The notes under the pieces were generated by a model. That model was given only the letters and a program-made list of their open reading frames with translations, had not been told where the DNA came from and did no database searches. Shown here one piece after another: positions 56,721-64,000 of a DNA stretch of 64,000 nt. Within the stretch, counting starts at the first letter, position 1. Each line of letters begins with the position of its first letter. A program made the position numbers and the translations under genes. Source of the stretch: Platanthera guangdongensis (taxonomy: Eukaryota > Streptophyta > Magnoliopsida > Asparagales > Orchidaceae). The stretch lies in the NCBI GenBank assembly GCA_039583875.1, contig CM077149.1:18985194-19049193 (forward strand), in the 5' to 3' direction.

Positions 56721-57404
56721 TATAAACCAATATACATATTTCAAAGTCACACCAAACTTTTGATTTTGACCGTCCGATCAAACAGCTGGTTTTAATCTTT
56801 ACCCTCCAATCTTTTTATTTTGAATCCTCCTAGCCATGATACAAGCCGAAGCCACAGACATTTAGCATTCCCAAAATCTACTCCACGCCAACCTGCATTT
56901 AATTTGATAGCATTTTCATAGCATACTGCCACACACCAACCTGCAGGATTTAATTTACTGCTACAAGCCTGCAACACGCCAACCCCGCTGTTAGAGCAAC
57001 TCCAACCGTCCGGCATTTCTTAGAAATGCCGGGCGGTTTCACTCCAATCCTTCGGCATTGCCGCCTCTATATTTAGAGGCGGCTGCATTTTTCCTCTCTC
57101 CTCCTCTAAATTTAGAGGATGAAGAGCCGGCTACATTTTTTTTAATGTTTAATTTTTTTTTAATTAGTTAATTTGAGAAACTTTGATAATAATTTATAAT
57201 TCCTATAGTGATTAAAATAATTTTTCAATTATAACATATAATATATCAATAAAATCGTCTTTTCGAGACCTACAAAATGAGCGTAATATTGAATATATTC
57301 TAATTATTATTTGTCATAAAAAAAGAAAAAGAAGACATTTTTACTGATTAAACTCGCGTAAAAATAAAACTACATTCAAAATAATATGCATAAAATATTC
57401 AAAA

Positions 57405-58770
57405 TTACATTGGTTCATTACCATGTCGTTCCCACAAATGTTCAACTACTGCATCTCGAAGTGCAAAATGCGCATCTCTATCTTTGATCTTTTTATGCCG
57501 ATTTAAGAACTGCCGAAATCGTTCGGCTTTACTTGTATTCAACTCTTCAATATTTTGAGTTGGTGATGAAGTAGAAATAGTGACATAGTCATTTTCATCC
57601 CGCTCGTCTTCGACGATCATGTTGTGCATTATAACACAAGCAGTCATGATATCGTGTAAAACATGTTTATCCCAAAAACGGGCTGGCCCCTTAATTATCG
57701 CAAATCTTGATTGAAGAACTCCAAATGCCCGCTCTACATCTTTTCGGCATGCTTCTTGCATCATTGCAAAGTGTTGTTTTTTTTGTCATGCGAATGAAAA
57801 ATAGTCTGAACTAGTGTTGACCACTTCAGATATATTCCGTCGGCTAAATAATAACCAACGTCATATTTTTTCCCAAAATTTCATAATTAGTAGGATGCGT
57901 AATACCTTGTGCTAAGTTAGCAAACAAAGGAGACGATTGCAGGACATTGATATCATTGTTCGAGCCTGGTAAACCAAAATATGCGTGTCATATCCATAAG
58001 TCATAAGATGCTGCCTCGAGAATAATTGTTTGGCCACCGTGTCGTCCTGAATATTGTCCTACCCATGCTGTTGGGCAGTTCTTCCACTGCCAATGCATGC
58101 AATCTAGACTTCCCAACATCCCTGGAAATCCTCGTTCTTCACCTTTCCGTAACAATCTAGCAACATCATTGGCATTGAGATATCTCAAATATTCTTCTTT
58201 GTACACTTGTACAATTGTCCTGCAAAATCTTTTCAAACATTGAATTACGGTTGACTCACCGATTCGAATATATTCATCGCAGCTATCAGCTGCTGTTCCA
58301 TATGCCAACATACGGAATGCTGCCATAATTTTTTGTAAAGTTGACAATCCAAGCTTTCCAAGACCATCCTTTTTTTGAATGAAGAAATTATCGTGCTCCC
58401 GCACCGCGACAACAATACGAAGGAATAAATTCTTTCGCATGCGAAATCTTCTTCGAAAAAATGTTTCCCCATATGTGGGATGATCAGAGAAGTAGTCATT
58501 CCACAATCTAGTATCACCTTCAATCCTGCCCCTATTGATTACCGCATGACCAGGTGTTGAACTCTGTGCCTCGGAAGTTCATCTCCATGAAGTTGAGCTG
58601 CAATTTTGGCTTTGTTTGACTCATATCATAAGCACAAGCCAAAATTTCCTCTTCTTGCTCCCATTCAGCTGTGTCTTCTTCTCACTGTTGAATTTGTTGA
58701 GAAAATAATTTATCATCCGAAGACGATGAAGATCGCAAATGAGATGACCCTGCATCGTAGTTCAGTTTTT
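57405..58770 (-). pseudogene. PIF/Harbinger transposase (DDE), broken
   Basis: N-terminal pieces are near 58650-58770 (Ser-rich, then a stop). The main frame at 57988-58506 covers the plant Harbinger domain (HPTYGETFFRRRFRM ... GESTVIQCLKRF) and the first catalytic Asp in GSLDCMHWQWKNCP. A TGA in place of Trp follows LEAASYDLWI (57988). The next part keeps NDINVL and the second Asp in LADGIY but is shifted at a run of As near 57870. The last frame (57405-57764) carries the catalytic Glu in VERAFGVLQSRF. All three catalytic residues are recognisable but in different frames, so this copy is inactive. Confidence 0.9.
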
Positions 58771-58834
58771 GTATGCGGGAAAGATAGTTAGTTAGTCGGA
58801 AGATGATAAGGGAAGTGATGATTATATAGGATTT

Positions 58835-59200
58835 TTGGATTCTTATCACCAGCATTGGATTCTCTTCACCCGCATTGAATTCCCCACCAGCATCGGATTC
58901 TCCCTACAGCATTGGATTCTTATCACCAGCATTTGATTCTCCCTTCACCCGCATTGGATTCCCCACCAGCATGGATTCTCCACCAGCATTGGATTCTATC
59001 ACCAGCATTGGATTCTCTTCACCCGCATTGGATTCCCCACCAGCATCGGATTCTCCACCAGCATTGGATTCTTATCACCAGCATTGGATTCTCTGCACCC
59101 GCATTGGATTCCCCACCAGCATCGGATTCTCCACCAGTATTGGATTCTTATCACCAACATTGGATTCTCTTCACCCACATTGGATTCCCCACCAGCATTA
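58835..59200. repeat. ~20-bp minisatellite between the divergent Harbinger genes
   Basis: About 17 units of CCAGCATTGGATTCT plus variable TATCA/CTTCACC/CCCA linkers. It lies exactly in the intergenic region that must hold both promoters. Frames across it are artefacts. Confidence 0.85.
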
Positions 59201-59285
59201 GTTCTATAAGTACTATGCTATGCAAAAGAAGATCAATCACTCTTTCTCTCCTTAGTTAAGAAGTGCACTTCTTCTCTCCTTAACC

Positions 59286-60657
59286 ATGACTTCCAGTCGG
59301 GGAACAACATTCTCAGTGAAAGAAGATCAAGCACTATGCTATGCATGGCTTGAGGTCTCTGAAGACCCAGTTATGGGTAGCAATCAAAAGGAGCATAGAA
59401 TGTGGGAAAGAGTATCCGTCATTTTTCACAAGACAAGACCCGCAACTTGTTTAGGACAGAGAACCCCTAAATCTCTCTCATGTCGTTGGTCATTGTTAGC
59501 AAGTAAGGCTAGCAAATTTCGAGGATGTATTCGACAAATTGAGCAACGAAATCCGAGTGGTGCATCTGAACTCGATATTGTAAGTATTAATTTATATTTT
59601 AAATATTATATTAAAGAATCGCTATATTATAATTATTGTTTGTTTGTTTGTAGATCAATCAGACCAAAATTTTATATGGAGAAGATCTGAACGAGAAAAG
59701 AGGCTTCTTGTTTGATCATGTTTGGTCAATCTTGAAAAATACAGAAAAGTGGATAGAGTCGTTCGGGAGTACAGAAGGAAACAACTCTCAGCATTTTGAC
59801 ATATCGCAAGCTTTTGATTCTAACTCTCCCACTCAACGGAGATGAATAGACCTAAACACAGACATCAATGAAATGAACCTTAATAGTACTGGTGATGAAG
59901 AATCTCCAGCCTCAATTTCAAATACTCGATCTACTGGAAGAAAGAAAGAAAAGGAGAGAAGAAGACAAGTTAGTGGTAAGAGTTCTGATATTGAAACCAT
60001 ACTAAAACAAATGAAGAAATCTTAGAGATTTTGAAGAGAGGACAAGAACAACGAGCAAAAGATTTGTCTATGACTGAACTCTGGAAGTTAAAGGTCGAAA
60101 ATGAAAAAAAAAAACTAGAGCTTCAGAGTGATAAACAAGATCATGATATTATGATGATTGATTTGGAAAGCATAAAAGGAACTCCAGAGCGGTAATATTT
60201 TCGGCAGAAAAAACAAGAAATTATGAATAAAAATGTAAAATAATCCTTGTTTAGAGGATCATCATCACTCGAAGCAACCAGATATGGAGGAGGCATGTAT
60301 GGAGGTAGTGGTTATGGAGGAAACCAACATGGAGGACCTCAGTTTGGAGGAGGTTGGCATGGAGAAAGCCAATATGGAGGAAGCCATTATGGAGGAGACC
60401 CACATGAAGGACCTCAATTTGGAGGGTCTCAATTTGGTAGACCTCAATTTGGAGGGTCTCAATTTGGTGGACCTCAATTTGGAGGGTCTCAATTTGGTGG
60501 ACCTCAATTTGGAGGACCTCAGTATGGAGGAAGCCAGTATCGAGAAAGCCAATATGGAGGAAGCGACTATGGAGTACCCGGGTATAGAGGAGAACAACAA
60601 TGGGGAAGCGCACACGGAAGTCTTAGCGAACCCGATGATGACCTCCCCGAATTTTAG
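59286..60657 (+). pseudogene. Harbinger Myb/SANT-like partner protein with Gly-rich tail, three exons predicted
   Basis: Exon 1 (59286-59579) has a Myb/SANT trihelix-type domain (FSVKEDQALCYAWLEVSED, RTPKSLSCRWSLL). Intron 59580-59653 (GTAAGT...TTTGTAG). Exon 2 (59654-60191): a helical, charged domain like the NAM-associated C-terminal region, broken by TGA 59843 and a one-base shift near 60000, then a coiled coil (WKLKVENEKKKLELQ). A likely second intron (60192-60254, GTAATA...TTGTTTAG) joins in frame to exon 3 (60255-60657), which encodes about 20 GG-[SP]-QFGG-type repeats ending EPDDDLPEF. In PIF/Harbinger elements this protein helps the transposase bind DNA and enter the nucleus. The Gly/Phe/Gln-rich tail is not something I know from the family. 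Confidence 0.75.
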
Positions 60658-60996
60658 AATTATTTCCAAATGTAATTTTTTATTTTGAATTATGTTATGC
60701 GTGTTCTATTTTAGTTATGTAATGAAATTTGAAATTAAAAAAACTTTAAAATTAATATAATATAATAAAATAAGATAAGAAAAAAAATATCATAATAATA
60801 TTATATTTATTTATTTATACATATTAATATATAAATATAATATAAATATTATATATATGTATATATATATTAAAATAACATGTTCTCTAAATATAGAGAA
60901 CATGGTTGGAGTTGCTCTACCCATGTTCTCTATATTTAGAGAACATGGTACAATGGGCATCTCTAAATATAGAGATCCCCATTAGAGTTGCTCTTA

Positions 60997-62040
60997 GATG
61001 GACTTTGTCACGCCTCCTCCACAAAAAAGAACTATTTCTTCCCCCTCGACAGAGCGTCGCCCCTCCAAAGCTCCTCCTCCACTGAGCCTCCTCCAACTCC
61101 TCCTCGGCGGCGCCTCCTCCAAGTCCCTCTCCCTCTCAAGTGCTTTGCACAGTTAAAGCTGCTCCGACAACCTGGATCTGCAAGCTCCACCGCCTCTTTT
61201 CTCTTCCTTCTCCCTCTCTTTCACTCAGTTGCGACAGTTAGCAGTTGAGGAAAAGTAGAGACATAGACACTTGAGGTGATATTGCGGAAGCAAGTTCAGG
61301 CAGGTCGCGTGGGAGGAAGCAAGTGGTGGGAGCATCAGCAGTGTGGAGCAGGTCTCTCAGGGTTCTAGCTTACAAACGGTGGATCATGATGATCTACTGT
61401 AAATATGAGAACATGATTACTTTGTTTGGTTTCTTCAATGAATCATCTCCTCATGGCCATACTTAAATTTCTCTCTCTATTTTCTCTCTCTTTTTGGTAT
61501 ATCTGCACATTGGCTTCTTCTCCTTCTCTTGGAATAAGATAAATATGAGGAAAAATTAACATGGTAACTTAGATCAAAGAGGAAAATTTCTTACAATTTT
61601 CTGATGACGGAATCTTTTAATTTCATGGTGTTTATAAAGATTAAAGTTATTGTTCGTCTAACTGTTTAATTCGCTTCACATTACTTCAGATGTTTGTTAG
61701 ATCCTCTTTGTTAGATTTTTTTGATTAACTTCAATAAACCTTAATCCAACAGGTTTTTAGATTCAGGTAAGATATGATATTAAGTAGGCGTTTGACAGCA
61801 AGTGGTTAATGTGTTGTACAGTACTCCAAAAGCCACATTTAAGGATTATGATCTCAACGGCTGAGTAGTCACATTTAAGGATTACGATTTCTTGCCATCT
61901 CAATGACTGAGAATGACAAATTTACTTTGTTTTATTTCGCTTGAAAGCGGGTTCAGAAGTGTGACTCTTATGATATTTGTAATCTTTAGGAATTAACTCA
62001 AATTTCATTGCGGGTGCAACCCGCTAAAAATCTGCATCCA
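60997..62040. other. Unassigned flank right of Harbinger
   Basis: C/T-rich, exon-like stretch with CCTCCTCC runs (61010-61240), then AT-rich DNA. CACATTTAAGGATTA occurs twice (61834 and 61871). No recognisable coding sequence. Confidence 0.3.
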
Positions 62041-62326
62041 CCGGCAAAAGAGAAATGAGAGAGGGCGGGAGAGAGAGAGAGAGCGCTGGGAGGGGGACAG
62101 TAGGGAGAGAGAAAAAGAAAGAGAGAGGGAGAATGGAGAAGATGGGCCTCTTTAATGAAGAAAGAGAGAATGTGAGAGAGAGAGAGGGTGGAAGGGAGAG
62201 GCAGGGGGAGAGACCGGGAGAGAGAAAAGTTAAGAATGTGGGTCACTTTAACGAAGAAAGAATGTGAGAAAGAGAGAGAGGGCGGAAGAGAGAGGGAGAG
62301 AGGATGGGTGTCAGGCTGTCAGCCTA

Positions 62327-62330
<4 letters not shown>
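62041..62330. repeat. GA-rich low-complexity stretch
   Basis: Purine tract of GAGAGA and GGGAGA runs with two copies of an AATGTGAGA-containing unit (62168 and 62261). Frames on either strand are compositional. Confidence 0.8.
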
Positions 62331-62425
<95 letters not shown>

Positions 62426-62430
62426 CACAC
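62329..62430. repeat. (TA)n microsatellite followed by (AC)n
   Basis: A pure AT/TA run of about 86 bp, then ACACACAC, leading directly into the inverted GC-rich repeat copy. Confidence 0.95.
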
Positions 62431-62522
62431 GAGTGACAGGCACGGGCCTCCGGCCCTCATGCATCGCGCGACAGTATCCAGTCGCGGCGGGATTCGCCCG
62501 GCCCCGGCGGGCTTCACGCCAA
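62431..62522 (-). repeat. GC-rich hairpin repeat, copy 3 (inverted relative to 56460-56720)
   Basis: Reading the minus strand gives GGGCCGGAGGCCCGTGCCTG, CACTCGTGTGTG and then TATATA, the same order as copy 2. Confidence 0.7.

Positions 62523-64000
<1,478 letters not shown>

Larger units (their letters stand above)
56994..60993. mobile_element. PIF/Harbinger transposon, 4.0 kb
   Basis: TIRs start GAGCAACTCCAAC (left) and GAGCAACTCTAAT (right, read inwards). Target duplication TTA at 56991-56993 and 60994-60996. Subterminal regions carry several CTCTAAATATAGAG inverted repeats, and a second TIR-like end lies at 60905-60917. It encodes a transposase on the minus strand and a Myb-like protein on the plus strand, transcribed divergently, the two-gene layout of plant PIF/Harbinger elements. 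Confidence 0.9.

Noticed and set aside
60247..60669. Minus-strand frames opposite the Gly-rich tail
   Set aside because: Shadows of the 15-30-bp repeat structure of exon 3; the plus frame continues the Myb-like gene through a plausible intron.

Overview
The window is transposon-dense plant nuclear DNA. It holds LTR retrotransposons of the SIRE/Maximus (Ty1/copia), Tekay/Del and Galadriel-like chromovirus (Ty3/gypsy) types, a PIF/Harbinger DNA transposon, a hAT-type element, MITE-like inverted repeats and (TA)n microsatellites. This combination points to a flowering plant and to a gene-poor, probably heterochromatic or pericentromeric, region. The species cannot be told from the sequence. I found no convincing ordinary host gene, tRNA or rRNA.

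Layout. (1) 1-13412: outer element 'O', cut by the left window edge. Its 227-bp LTR end recurs at 13184-13412. It has no coding capacity, and its interior is a 108-113-bp tandem repeat. A Galadriel-like element (1328-8480, TSD CCTAC) is nested in that repeat. (2) 13413-15055: flanking DNA with a possible terminal exon and an LTR/promoter-like stretch. (3) 15056-28046: nearly full-length, very young SIRE/Maximus element on the minus strand (TSD ATATC) with gag, broken pol and two env-like frames. Its LTRs are packed with the palindrome GTGTCGACAC. (4) 28117-44056: element 'A' (TSD CGTTC), a chromovirus relative with no protease, RT, RNase H or integrase core. It keeps one long frame that joins a Gag N-terminus to an integrase tail. 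A young Tekay element (28868-37502, TSD CTGAC, minus strand) sits in its 5' LTR, and a 1.4-kb hAT element (39096-40507, TSD ATATTGAG) sits in its ORF. (5) 44825-53474: old, decayed Tekay-like element 'B' on the plus strand, with its 3' LTR truncated. (6) 53496-64000: mosaic bounded by two ~940-bp direct repeats 9565 bp apart. It contains (TA)n-linked GC-rich repeats, a ~210-bp near-perfect GC-rich palindrome and a 4-kb PIF/Harbinger element (56994-60993, TSD TTA) with a broken transposase and a Myb-like partner gene ending in a Gly/Phe/Gln-rich domain.

How the parts relate. The Galadriel-like element and element A share the LTR terminus, the PBS context, a leader motif, the polypurine tract and the habit of running the reading frame into the 3' LTR. 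This suggests an autonomous/non-autonomous pair. The A protein is the least familiar object here: a ~966-residue single-frame protein with a truncated Gag domain, an acidic triplicated region, VPP repeats, a chromodomain-like tail and, encoded by the LTR itself, three tandem copies of a VK[IV]E motif that fits the SUMO-acceptor consensus. LTR divergence judged by eye orders the insertions: SIRE and Tekay youngest, Galadriel-like intermediate, A older, B oldest.
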